The notes beneath the pieces are model-generated. The model did not search any database. It saw only the letters and a list, made by a program, of their open reading frames with translations, and was not told the DNA's origin. From NCBI GenBank assembly GCA_037957365.1, contig JARHVA010000250.1, positions 4,471,501 through 4,535,500 of the forward strand: a stretch of DNA of 64,000 nucleotides, given 5' to 3'. This document shows positions 36,407-49,764 of this stretch, one piece after another (within the stretch, counting starts at the first letter, position 1; each line of letters begins with the position of its first letter). Source of the DNA: Torreya grandis. Its lineage: Eukaryota; Streptophyta; Pinopsida; Cupressales; Taxaceae. The position numbers and the translations under genes are program-made.

Positions 36407-37459
36407 TAACCTAATAGAAATCGATTCCAAGTCTCAAAATTTTAAAATTTAAGTATTTACTTATTGCCAAGCTGAAGTGACTTAGAAGAAACAAAAAATG
36501 TTTATAAACTTTATCCTATAAAAGTTGTTCGAAAAGACAACCATGAACGATAGTACCTGATATAACTAAATTCATACAAATATGCTTGTTTATCTCAAAA
36601 CTCAATAAATTTTAATCCCAGTCTTACAATAATAATCTTTTAGTTAGGTCTTTAAATAATTAAGGAATCAAATGGCTCTCGAATGAGTCCGAGCAGTGAG
36701 AGAAGGCCTCTAAATAATTTTAAATTAAACTAGTGAATACACCATTTATTTTAATTTTAATTTTATTATTATTAATAACTAGTATTTTTTAATTGCATTT
36801 AATTTCTTAATATTAATGACTTATGAGTTTAATTTCATTTAGCTAACTCATTAGGGTTTGATTTAAATAAAATAATATTACTCTACTATCTATTCTATAT
36901 TTTTTGTTTACAATTAGCTCAATTAAATTTCACCTTTATTAAATCTTAGGCGACAAAGAATTAATTTAAAAGATTAAATATTTAGTTATTCATTTAATCT
37001 CATTCCATAATTAAATACAAGTAATTAAATTTTAAATGAGGGTTTAGAAATGAAACAATTAGTACCATGTAATTTAATTCTAAATAAAATCAAAAAGTAT
37101 TTCAAGTAAATTAAAATTCAACAAGTCTCCACCCACTTGCAAATGTAGGAATAAATCAAAACCATGGGATCAATTGATTTTAAGCCCTACGATCTAGGGA
37201 TTCCAATTGTTACCCTAATTTTCTCTTTGGAAGTATAAAACTCTACTTCTATTTTACTTCCATTTCTCACTTCTATTTTTTTTTGTCTTAAGGTTGTTGA
37301 TGGAACTACAAGGAGAGAACTTCAAATTTTAAACTCCTTCCATATATATGTATGTATGTATATATATATATGATATATATACTTTTAAATATGTGTGTAT
37401 ATGTGTGTATTTATGTATATATTTACACACACAAACATACCACCATAAGATTTGTAGAA

Positions 37460-37498
<39 letters not shown>

Positions 37499-37726
37499 TT
37501 TAAACAAATTCAGGCGGTCACTGTGCAACCATCGCCCCCCATATATGGGGTTGAGATCGACATGACAACAATAACCCCCTTTAAAGAGGGGTTTGGGATA
37601 GTTGACTGTGCCGCCATTCCCTCCCTTATATCTAGGTGGATGGGTGGGCGATGGATGGTTGACCCACCCCCCTTTAATATTTTTATTTATTTTTAAATTT
37701 TATTTTTTGAAATAATTTTATTTATT

Positions 37727-38687
<961 letters not shown>

Positions 38688-38690
38688 AAA

Positions 38691-41600
38691 CTACAAATGA
38701 AAAACTATGTCCGTAGACACAAGAATTTCTTCCTTTTTATTCTTCTCCAAGTATGCTCCGTATCTCTTCAGGGTTGCTTGAACTTCATTGTTGTCTGGTA
38801 CTGATGTATTTATAGAGATGGCAAGGACCCTTGTGATGGAGTCTGCTAGATCGATTATCATGCCTTTATTTTTATCCAAGGTTCTCTAGAATTTATCCAT
38901 TATTACTTATAATTCAACTAGCTTATTGATGGTTTCCAACGTAAAAGTTCCTATTTTGACTTCAGCGTGAACCAAAAAAGTGAACTCTTGAACAATTGTT
39001 TCCATAGGAAAGATTTTTTGAGAGTCATCCATTACTTGGCAAGGAAGTTCCCCAATCTTGTCTATAGTTCCAAGCCCTTATCTATGCACAAGTCATGGGA
39101 TTCTTAAAGATCCTTGATCAAATTCTGGAGGACTTCTTTCTTGTTCTTCATCACTTCCCTATATTCCAAAAACATTTTCCTATTTAGGATCACCTTTTAC
39201 TCTATCAAAGTTCCAACTTGAAATGGCATAGTTGGGTCCATGCATGAAGATCATTATCTATTAATTTCAAGTCTTGAGAGAGTGTGTCAAGTGTTTGTTG
39301 CATTTCCATCTTCATTTCACTCAATTTATTCAAAAGATCAATGGTAGAACATATCCATTGAGTAGCTTGCATTAACATCCTCTCTATCTAGACATTGATT
39401 GCCTGACCTTGTGACCCAATTTTCTTTACTTGTTGAATATATTTTTCAATAGCCTTACTCCCAATGGGCTCTCCTGGTTTAGAAGATTGAGTGATTTTCA
39501 GTAGAATTGAGGTTAATTATTCTACCTGTGCTTTGATTTGATCCTTGATCACCTTATCCTTGTCATATATCTCAAGCAAAGATGCCATCGCTACTTACAG
39601 ATCTTAATTTACACTTTCATGCATTTATTTACCAAGATCTATCCATCCAATTACATAGTCAGATGCTTGGATATCTTCAATATTTTTACCTTCTGGAGGA
39701 ACTACAACTTTGGCATACTTGTTACCGAATTAAAAAATCACTCTTGATATTGTTTTAACCTTTTTTTTGTTTTTGGTTTTACTTGCACAAGTTGACCAAA
39801 GTCAAAATCATCTAGTGACACAGCTTCTTCCTCTTGGGCATTTGAGACATCAACCAAGGGGGAAGGGTAGATGAATCTTCTTATGCAGATGATGTCAAGG
39901 ATTGGGATGATGGGAGTGGATCAATGTTTTATGAGGTGAGTGGAATGGAAGGTGGAATAGAGGTATATGGTAATGGAATATATACTGATGGAGTGGTGGT
40001 AATGATAGGTGGCATTTGGGTTGATATGGTGGCAATTTTGGTTCCCATTGGCACATTCGACATGGGAGTGGATGGGACTTGAGTTTCCAATTTAGAAGAT
40101 GAAGTAAACATGAACTTATCCATGTCTTGATAGGTAAAATATAGATAGGTGATCCTGATGACTTTAAAGGACTAGGAAAATTAGAAAGGGACCTAGATAC
40201 TTGGTCCAAAGTTTCATGAGAAGGAACTTGAAAGAGTGTGTCACTAGTTGGTGAGGAAGGAGATGAATGAGCAGTCTGCAAGGGCACTGTAGGAGAAATT
40301 GATGTAGTAGGAGTGACGGGGGGGGAGAGTCGAGGACACTAGCTGAGAAGCCTGTATTTGAGAAATCATTAGCTATATTGATGCTTCACTCATGGTAGGA
40401 TTTTCTTCTACACTCATCTAAACATTTTTCTCCTCTGTGTCAGTTTCCTTGCCTTCACCTTTACCTTTACTTTTGAAAACAAACTTCACCTTTTATGTCA
40501 AGGTAGAGGTATGTTCCTTATTCTTTGTGTTGAGTTCCTCTCACTTTCTAAAAGTTTCTTCATCATATTCCTCCTCTGAGGTAGCCTTGAATGGTTTTGA
40601 TCTAATATCCTTTCCCTCCAACCAGGCATTGGTTTTAGTGAAAATGAGCTAGAACCTATCTCTTATAGAAGTAGACTCCTTTACTAACCATTGTATTAGG
40701 GGGAGAGGAGTAGAAGCCACCCGATTAATTTCATATAGAGGGTCCATTATATTTCCATCATATTTCAATCCTTTAAGAATGATAGCCAGTTTAAAATTAA
40801 TAATTTGATCTAGAGTGAGACAGTTGTAGTCAAGCTTTCTCACATCTTCCTCTATCCTACACTTAGCCCAAATATCCTCTATTTTGTGCACATGAGTATA
40901 ATTCCCTTTGATATTTTCTTTCATCTTCCTGTAGTCAAAGTCTTCTTGGATCTTAAACCTTTTGAGAGTGATCCATTGTAGTTCAGTTTCCATTATCTTG
41001 GCCTTTAGAGTGGTAGACATTATATATCAACCAATTCTGATTAGGAACCTGAAACTAGGCTTATGAGCCTCTGATTATTTCTTGTGGATGTTCATCATTT
41101 GTTGACACATCTCCATTAGAATCAACTTATCACTCATATATCTGGACAACATATAGGGTTGCTTACTGAACCCTCCTACTCTAATGTAGGTGAATTTTGG
41201 GAATTACAAGAATAAACAACCAACCTTATTCACTTGCTCCCATGTTGCATCTAAAACTCTTTTCTTCCCAAGGTATTTGTCAAAAGTATAAATGTACTTG
41301 TATAAGAAGGCATCATTGACCCTTATGTAATGTATTAAGCTCTCATTTAGAGTCAATTGTGGATAGTACTCATACACAAGAACTTGCTTTCTATCACTAA
41401 CACTAGTTAAACCTTGAAAGGATTTCATACTCACTACAACATATACTAGATAGGAGGTCATGAATCACTTGAGAGAAGAAGCCACCTAAAAAATATAGTG
41501 ATAAATGACATCACTGATCTATTTCCCCCAAAATATCTTCTATTTATTCCTCTTGATGACCCAAATGTAATGATACATCCATTCTTGAAATTTTTTTGAT

Positions 41601-42183
41601 GTGGGCAACCCCTTAACTCTACTTAGAAGAGTGATAAAATCCCATACTTCCTCCAAGAATTCACTACAATAAATTTTATTTGGACACCTAGTAATGGTAG
41701 GTTGAGGAGTCCTAAGCCAGTGGGAATTGATGTGCTTCTTGAATTTATCAAAATTCTTATCATAATACTCTTGGGCTGACCTCACGATAATATCTAAATA
41801 CTCTTCTATCTTGGGAGATGAAATATTTTGTCAAAATAATCCTCATCAATCTAGATGACAACCTTACCATCTGTATCCTTAATTGATTTGGTTTGCTTAT
41901 CAAAATGGGCAACAACTGTTAAGACAAACTCAAAATATTGTGCTAAAATTGAGAATACGGCCACCAAGTGAATTCCACTGTCCAAGATTCTTTCATGTAT
42001 GGTGAAATTGGATCCTTATTTGGCCTTTGTAATAATTCCATCATGTCTACACGACCAATTTCTATATCCTTGATCTGGTCCACATTGGATTCAACTACGG
42101 AAATTGGGACCACTCCTTGGAATTTGTACTTCATGGTTCTCTTAGTAAGAGAAACCTTCATCATTGGTCGAGAAACTACATGA
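38691..42183 (-). pseudogene. long decayed ORF of nested element (about 1100 codons), unknown family
   Basis: Minus-strand segments follow in order. A basic N-terminus 42164-41943 has KVSLTKRTMKYKFQGVVPIS. A globular part follows: 41785-41540 (SHWLRTPQPTITRCPNKIYC, FQEWMYHYIWVIKR), 41461-41204 (YYPQLTLNESLIHYIRVND), about 41200-41040 (TYIRVGGFSKQPYMLSRYMS) and 41020-40649 (LKRFKIQEDFDYRKMKENIK, LDYNCLTLDQIINFKLAIIL). An acidic stretch follows (TSEEEYDEETF, near 40570), then a Ser/Thr/Pro-rich linker across a frameshift (40287-39929), then a helical C-terminus ending at 38691 (GMIIDLADSITRVLAIS). No RT, integrase or protease motif is present. An accessory ORF of a plant retroelement is the likeliest reading; the family is unknown to me. 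Confidence 0.55.
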
Positions 42184-42278
42184 AAGCATTCAAATCTTCT
42201 AGAGTTAGCATATTTTTCCTTGACAAGAAAGTGTGTAGAAGTGGAGAAAAAATATGCTTGTGCATGTATTTGGGAATT

Positions 42279-43410
42279 ATGTAGTTCGGAGGAATTTATT
42301 CAAACTACATAGGGGTAGTAAAATGCTTCGTATAGTCTAGAGAAAATTATCCAAACTACATGAAGTTTGAATGTTTTGGGTGTACTCTGGAGAAATTTCT
42401 CTAGGTTACACCTTGGGTAGGTCTGGGGGTGTAGTTCGAAGAATTTTCTCTGGACTATGTGGTTTTTTGTGTGCTCTAAAGAAAATTCTTTGTATGACAT
42501 GGGATGCTTGATAAAAAGGTGTAGGATGGAAAAAATTATCTGGCCTGCATTAGGGTAGAAAACTTGGGTGTAGGTTGGAAAAAATTCTTTGACTTACACC
42601 ATAACTTAGGTATTTGGGTAGAATGGGTACACTTCAAAGAAAATTCTCCAGCATGCACCTAATGAGAAAAGGGTCAACAGGGTGCACTTCAGAGAATTTT
42701 TTCTAAAGTGCATTGATGAAGAGAATTATGCTTCTTGAAGAAATTTCTTCAAGGTGCACATGACTTTCTTGGGACTTGAAGGGTTATGCTTGGAATATGT
42801 TACATAGAGAAAATAATTTGAGGCACACGTGGGAAGAAATTAGGGTTTGAAGACATGACACAGGGTTCTTATACTAATGCAAAGGCATTTTGAAAATGAC
42901 ACAACAAGGGGCTTCAAAACCTGTAATAGGGTTTGTAAATATGATAACAAAAGTAGAAAGGTTTTTTTGAATTTACACTATAGGGATGGAAAAAATGAAA
43001 CAATGTAGTGATGAAGAATAGAAAGCTAAAAGAAAAACCTAAAAGGAGGAAAAATAACAATGACACTTACCTAAAATCCACAATGGAAGACAAAATCTAT
43101 GGATGAGTCAAGGCAAATGAACATGGAAACGGTGGGTGGAGAGATGCAATAGGGCTCAAAAATGGTGATGAAGTCAACACAGTGCAAATGGTAAAAACAA
43201 ATTACCATTGGTAATATTTATATAACATTATGGTAATTAATGCACATTAATTTCACCATTGTGGGCTTGCATGTAGAGGTGGAGAATTTCTCCTGTCCTG
43301 CATACGCAATGGCAGAGAAATTCTCTGCCCTTGCATAAGGGGTATAGTTCGGAAAAAAATCTCTGAATTACAAGATTTGTGTAGTTAGAGAAAATTCTTC
43401 AAATTACACA
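42279..43410. repeat. array of about 15 short palindromic repeats
   Basis: About ten units lie at 42279-42760 with roughly 50-base spacing, a weak one near 42800, and four more at 43270-43410. Each is a 30-34-base dyad of the form TGTAGTT-x-GAGAAATTTTCTC-x-AACTACA. Examples: 42280-42309, arms TGTAGTT/AACTACA; 42682-42711, arms TGCACTT/AAGTGCA; 43308-43337, GGCAGAGAAATTCTCTGCC core. Arms vary between units but change together, and unit cores often contain GAAnnTTC. The array lies upstream of the decayed minus-strand ORF. Confidence 0.85.
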
Positions 43411-43566
43411 GGATGAAAAACTCTGTCAAAAAGACTATCTTGTTGAGGTGGGCCTAACGCATGAGGATAATTGATTTGCCTCATTTGAGTGCCTAGAGCT
43501 CATGGGCTACAAAATAGATAAGTTTTGTAGGGGTTATCCCATGAATTAAGCCTGCTAAATTTAAGG

Positions 43567-43612
43567 ATGTGTGTGTGTGCGTGCACGCGCGCGCGTGCGT
43601 GCATGCGTGTGT
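43567..43612. repeat. alternating purine-pyrimidine tract (TG/CG), Z-DNA-prone
   Basis: A run of TG, CG and CA dinucleotides including gcacgcgcgcgcgtgcgtgc. It is the only dense CpG cluster noticed in the window and lies at the right junction of the nested insertion. Confidence 0.85.
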
Positions 43613-45190
43613 ACATTTATTTCAAAATCAAGATTATATATATTCACTTATGTATATTTTAGGCACATAATTTTATTGAAAACTTAATTTTATTTTACAA
43701 AAGGACACTCGGGTATAATTTATTTATCTTTTGATATTAAAATAAAAAATAGCCTTTTTTTTTCTTCAACAGGTAACACACAACTCAACTAAATCATTTC
43801 CATTTGTAATATTGATCTCATTTAAAAATGCAAGGAAAAAAAGGGAGAGAGAGAGAGGTGAAAAGAGAGGTATTGAATCTTAATGAAAATCTAGAGAAAG
43901 AGATAAGAGTGGAAGTAAAGCGAGATATTCTCATTTTTTTAATTTTTTTTAAATTATTTATTTTATATTTAAGAAAATAATTATAAGGAGAGAGAAAAAT
44001 GAAAATCACAAGGATAATATTTTTTCTATAAGGAAGGAAAAGAGAGAGTTGAGCACACAAGAAAGCCACTAACCAACTCATGTTCATTATTGTCAATCAT
44101 TAACCTACAAGCTCGAATAAACAATATTTATCTGCAATATTGATTTCATTTATAATACAAATAAAAAAAAAGAGGAAAATATAGTTTATATTCTCTATAA
44201 AGAATTACACAACTCAAAGAATGATTTCCCTTTCAAAATTTAATTACTCTAAGATTCAAGAAGGTGAATAGAAACATGCAATTTAATTTCTTTTTCATAA
44301 TAAGAAAGAATAAAAACATGAAATTTTTAGTTTATTTTTTCACAATGAGAAAGAGAGAGAGGTATTGGTAAGGATTGAAGGAGAGAATGGGGGAGATTAT
44401 AAACACACAAACAAAACATTACTCATAACTTCTCTTTTGCATTATTTGATTAACTAATTATTTCTCTACACCAAATGTGCCAAATCAATCTCTACCTCAT
44501 CTCCTCAATTCGACATGCATGCAACAAGATCCCAAGATCTATGAAGATATTCTCTTTCAAGCTTTCAACAAACTCCTCCTATGCTCCTTCTTCCAAGATT
44601 TCCAAGTACCACCAAACCAATTCCTCCAAGAATGAACCCCCAAAATAAGACTAAGTGTGTGAATAAAAAGGAATTTATATATTTCTTATCCCAATAAATT
44701 TTCACCCAACCTAATAAATGAGATGGTACTTTTATTACAAGAGTCACATCCCTTCTTACAAGTCCATACCTTCTCTTAATGACCTTACAAGCCCCTGTGG
44801 GCTTACTTGTCCAAGTCAATAATCTTAGTACAAAGTCAAAATAGTCTCTTACACTCAACAATAACTTCTCTTACATTGTCTAAATTTAAAATCCACAAGC
44901 ACATCCCCTCACCCTAATCTAGGTCCTAACTTAGCTCCTCTAACCTTCCTAGAGAGGCTAGGCACAAGTTACTAATAAAATCCATTATAAAATTCTTCAT
45001 GATTTATGCGGATTTAAATATTTATTGGATTAAGATTTAGATTAAAAAAATAAGATTGTTCTAATTGTATTTTAAAGATTTCAAAGTTAGGAAGGGAAAA
45101 ACGTTTTAATTCTGATGCATCTAAAGAATCAACATGATAAGCAACACTCATTGACAACAAGACATGAAGGTTTAATAGAGTGGATATTAA
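43590..45190 (-). repeat. LARD 5' LTR, 5' part (right of nested insertion)
   Basis: Aligns with 29545-31135 with nearly equal length. It ends at ggatatta near 45190, equivalent to the LTR start TGAAATACCC at 31135, though the terminal TG appears mutated. Beyond 45190 similarity stops. Confidence 0.85.
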
Positions 45191-48003
45191 AACCAACTAA
45201 TTCAAAGTTGTTTGGATAGTTCAATGATTGCATGTATTCTAACATTGTCATAAAATTTACAGAATGTTTTGAAAGTCAGACACCCAAAACCAAGGACTAC
45301 ATAGCTTATGCATAAATTTAACTGAGATCCAAAAATGTGTACAAGAAAGACAATGCAAAGCACTCATTGTTCTTAGTAACTTTGTAATGGATAATTAGCT
45401 TTTTTACAGCTAATGTCACAATTTTATCACTATAAACCATATGCAATTGAGTTATTGAATAATGCAAAAAATAATGTCTTGTATGTGATATCAACAATGT
45501 TAATTTGTTGACAAACAATTTCATATATTTTGAATTGGATAATTGATAATTTTAGATGTCAATTTTTTTTTTTATGTTATCAGATAAAATTACCTATGAA
45601 CTTGAGCTACATTGATTAATCTCTTGCCAATGGCATGGATTGAATTTGAGATAATCCTTATATAAATCTTCATTGAGATGAACTGTAGGAAAAAATGGAA
45701 CTAAAATCCATCCTTTGGTGACAATAATAGTGATAATCATTATTGATATCCTTGTGTTATTGTATGTTGGTTGTTACTAAATTGTAAGTGGCCTTTTCAA
45801 TATGGTACAAGTGCCCTATGTTCTTGATTAGTTGTGGAGCTCTTAAAAAATACCATGACATGTGTCATTACCACCACGTTATCATTATTAACTTTAATTC
45901 AAGCAAGTTATTTTTCAAATATTGGTTTCTTAGCTCACAAAACCTTGATATTTTATAGAACGCAACTTATAGATTTGATGTCCATTGTGATTATTGTGTA
46001 GACCTGTAGTTACTTACATGATGGTGTAATTTATTTGAGATCTATTAAATATTGATTGACAATATTTTTAACATACATATTTTTCAATATTCATGCAAAT
46101 CAAAAAGATTTGAAGTTACTTCAGAGCTCGCATGTCAAAAACATAAGTTAATATCAACATCAAATACAAAACCAAGAAACATAATGAACCTATTCTAACC
46201 TTATGAGGTCTACCAAATAATGCACAAAATGAACCATCATCTTATCTTATACATAAACAAATATTTATAAGACCAAGAGAATTCAATTGTAAATATTGAA
46301 AGAAAATGAGTGATAAATTTAAATGCTCTATTAGAAAACTATCAAACTTTGTTGAGATATATTTGAAGGCTCAAAACGAAGCCCCAATAAAACTTGAGAA
46401 TTTTTAGGGTGCAATGACATAGTAACATATCAATTAGAGATGAGGATTATTTAGCATGAACCATAAAATAGTCAAATTTATTCTCAGACAATGCTGAAGA
46501 GATAAGGTAGTTAGGTATGTGCTAGCAAAACATACCAGCTTAACAGTCTCTAAAACTTGAGGAGTTTTTCATACATTTTTCTGTCTCTCAATAAATTAGT
46601 CATAAGAATCTGATGCTTCCATAAGCGATTTCCATTAAATAAATCAATATCCACCTCAAATTCATCTTTACACTGGGTTAGTTTTGTATGCTTATTTAAA
46701 AGGGTATATATTTATATGTACATTGTGTTACTATTAAACTATGCAAATATTTTTTCCAATGTTCAGTATTACTTAAATAGTAAACTATAAATAAAAGATA
46801 TTTTTTTCATTAAATACAATGTTCATTTGCATTTGGTTATTGTTACTTATGTCATCTAGTTATTCCATTATACTTTTGACAATTCCTATGCAGAGACATG
46901 AAAAATATGGTAGGAGTGAATAGTTACTATAAACTATGGAATAGTTTCTAACTATAACATGTAAAAGTTCAAGTAATAAATGATGGAAATATATTTTTTT
47001 GTTATTATCGAATGTCATGTTTTGTTTTTAATTTTTCTTGTGAAAAAAACTGTTTGGATATTTGTTTTGCATATTGTTTTTGTCAAAATGACATTTTTAA
47101 TGAATATTACAAACTATTAGATTTTTTAATAGTAAAATCATTTGGTTTTCATTATTGTATTAGTATATAGTGTAAGTTGGACTTAATGTTAGAAAGATGG
47201 AGTGGTCGTGGTGTGGTCGGATGATGCATGATTGCTAACTTGTGAAAGTAAGTGACCTGTGATAGTTTTAATTTTTTTAAGTGTTACCATTTGAGATAGT
47301 TTAAAATATAAAATGTTTCAAGTGTACAAATTTTTCATGACTAATTGGTGTTAGTTTGTAAATGCTATGTTGTAAAGGATTTGCGTACCTTCGAATTCAA
47401 TTGTTGTAGTAATATGTTTGATGATATTATTCTTATCTACTGTAAAAGCACCTTGTATTGTGAATATTGATAATAGTTCAATTATGTTTTCTTTGTCAGC
47501 TACATACTCAACATATGTTGTCTCTCTAATTAAAGGTCATCAATTACATGGTCTTTTGTAATGCATTGGATGTTACTATTATTTGTGGTATTTATGTTTC
47601 ACAATAGCCACTGGGAATATGAATATCTACATTCAATTTTGCAATTACTATAGTAGGCAGTGGTTTCATGTGAAGGCCTAAATTACTCTAGTAGAAGACT
47701 GTAATTTATGCATATAGGCTCAAAGGGGCTGGAATATGCTTTTTCAATTTTCAAAGTTCTATGCACCTTTTTTTCAAAAAAAATCAAATGTGACATTAAA
47801 CTTTATTTTTTAGAATAACAAATTATACAAATTGACATTTGACATTTACCTCAATAGTCATTTCTAGTAGTGTTTATAGGTATTAGAGGGATCTTTTTTC
47901 ATGTACAGAGGTGACAAATGTTGATTAACTGTCACACAAGTTTATATCTCTTGAATCAACTCATTTTTCCATATTTTTAAAAAGGAAAATTATAGGTTCC
48001 TTT
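45191..48003. other. AT-rich intergenic stretch, no gene seen
   Basis: No frame has protein-like composition. A 37-base similarity to 25093-25129 occurs near 45402. It may contain the terminal sequences of the Helentron-like element to the right, but I could not define an end. Confidence 0.5.
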
Positions 48004-48652
48004 TTATGTATTTTTTTTCAATTCCATTGTACTCAGGTGCAAGTGTATGGAAGAGGTAGACCTGTAATTTGTAAGCGTAAGAGAAAAGTTAGTTTTTGGA
48101 TAGAAACATTTAATAAATTTTAGAAAATAAATTGGTTTGAAATATATGTAATTGGACTTTGGTTTTGTTACTTTACAAGTTTCCATCGATCATTTTCAAA
48201 ATAAATTGGTTACCAATTTTTAATGCAGATGTGCAAATAACTAATATAGTGCCAATTGCATAGTGGTCTATGGTGTTCAGGAGTCGTTGAATTGTTGAAT
48301 TTGGAATGAGCATATGTTTTAAACATACTAGATATATAAGATCTATTTTAGTAGTTTCATTTCCTTTTAATATTAAATCACAGTCACCACGGTCATACTT
48401 AGTTTTTGGATTAATAGATAAATTTGTAATACATATTCCTCTATGTGGCAAGAGATTATTTTGATGGATTTTGATTAGTGAATCTGCTATGGTCAATATT
48501 ATTGTCATTTCCCCTTTAATTTTTTTTAATTTAACTTGCATAAGTTCTCTTGATTTTTGTTTGTCAAGTATTGTTTTGTATGTAACAAGGATATATCCTT
48601 TGAAGACTTCTCCGCTTTGGTAGTTATTGATATCATAAATTGTCACTTGCAT
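48004..48652 (-). pseudogene. RPA-like single-stranded DNA-binding OB-fold ORF
   Basis: Segment 48652-48173 (159 codons, ATG at 48652) is open: MQVTIYDINNYQSGEV, then EMTIILTIADSLIKI, HRGICITNLSINPK, and DCDLILKGNETTKI. The spacing of the last three blocks resembles RPA70-type OB folds (compare the NDYE-x-NETS block of RPA). A second possible OB start follows (GTILVICTSALKIG), with a stop at 48172 and a continuation to 48004. RPA-like proteins accompany plant Helitrons and would coat single-stranded intermediates. OB assignment is by pattern only. Confidence 0.6.
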
Positions 48653-49039
48653 ATGGTTTGAATTTTTTTATTCTAAAATTTATTTTATAATTAGAATTAT
48701 TTTATAAATAATTTGAAAACATGTGAAATAAATGAAAAAATTACAAATGCATACCTTTTTGCTTCTCTCTGTGATTTTATATCTACATATTTTGTTTCAT
48801 CTTTATTGAAATGAATAGTCAATAACAAGAAAATAACAATAAAGTTATGTTTTTTTACCATAGTTTTATGTTTAAATGTACAAAATGCATATAATCAAAA
48901 TATATGTACAAATTGATAATGTAAATAAAAGTAGTAAATACCTTTTAACTTGTTACTTCCAATGAGAGCTTTTTCTAGGCATTTTGCATTACACATATTT
49001 GTAATTTGATTTGTAAAATGTATTTATATAGTTATTGGT

Positions 49040-49400
49040 TTAGTTTTGAAGAGGAAAGATTAAAAAAATAGTATTTTAGTCAAGCAAATATGCATGGAAG
49101 AGATTGAAATGTATGTTTTTTGTCAATATTTCTATAGCAATGATCTATGATCGTGCTTGCATTTTTAGTTGGCATATTTGGCATAAGAAACAAGATATGA
49201 TTTTCCATACATTAACGTAGATGTTCTTGTGAGATTTTGTTTTGCATCATGTTGATATTAAAGTCACCAATTAAAATGATATTCATATTGTGTTTTAGAG
49301 TTGAAGTTACTCTTTCTATAAATGTTAATAACTCTACAACAGGAGCCTCTGGTGCTAAGTAGATATTTTATATGTGTATGGATATGTTTGAATGCATTAT
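49040..49400 (-). pseudogene. EEP (APE-like) endonuclease domain downstream of helicase
   Basis: The minus strand reads IYLAPEAPVVELLTFIERV (about 49365-49310), then MNIILIGDFNINMM (about 49275-49235; the GDFN catalytic motif is intact) and ASTIIDHCYRNIDKKH (about 49170-49125), the terminal Asp-His block. Spacing and order match the C-terminal half of EEP nucleases. No reverse transcriptase follows, which argues against a LINE origin. Helentron/Helitron2 proteins carry exactly this domain after the helicase. The N-terminal half (49750-49400) is too degraded to read. Confidence 0.75.
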
Positions 49401-49764
49401 GCCAATTTTAATTATTTTTATGTACTTTTAGTACTAAATGTTTCAATAGTTTTTTTGTTTTTTTTGTAGCATGTCATGATGCTGTGAATATTCATTGTAT
49501 AGAAATAATAGAATTTGTCTATGAGGATTGTTTTATTCGGTATTTTATTTGTTTGAGTTTATTGTAAACATAAAACATATGAATCCATGAGTTTATAATC
49601 ATGTTCTATATTTTATAATTATAATTGTAAAATACTTGTGTTCAAAGAACATAAATGAAATAGTCTGACATTTTGTAGTTAAATTGTAAAAGAATTGTCA
49701 TTATGTGAATTCATTGTATTTAATTTTTTACTTATCAAATATTAAAATTTGTTTAATTTATTTA

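Noticed and set aside
42279..43410. CRISPR-like array
   Set aside because: Units are variable palindromes with coherent AT-rich spacing in a plant retroelement, not identical repeats with unique spacers; there are no cas genes.
44565..44861. Minus-strand frame (98 codons) in the LARD LTR, with a partner at 30814-30596
   Set aside because: Present in both LTR copies, but it lacks any motif and breaks differently in each copy; treated as non-coding LTR sequence.
49040..49400. LINE origin of the EEP domain
   Set aside because: No reverse transcriptase follows; a PIF1 helicase lies directly upstream and an OB-fold ORF downstream on the same strand.
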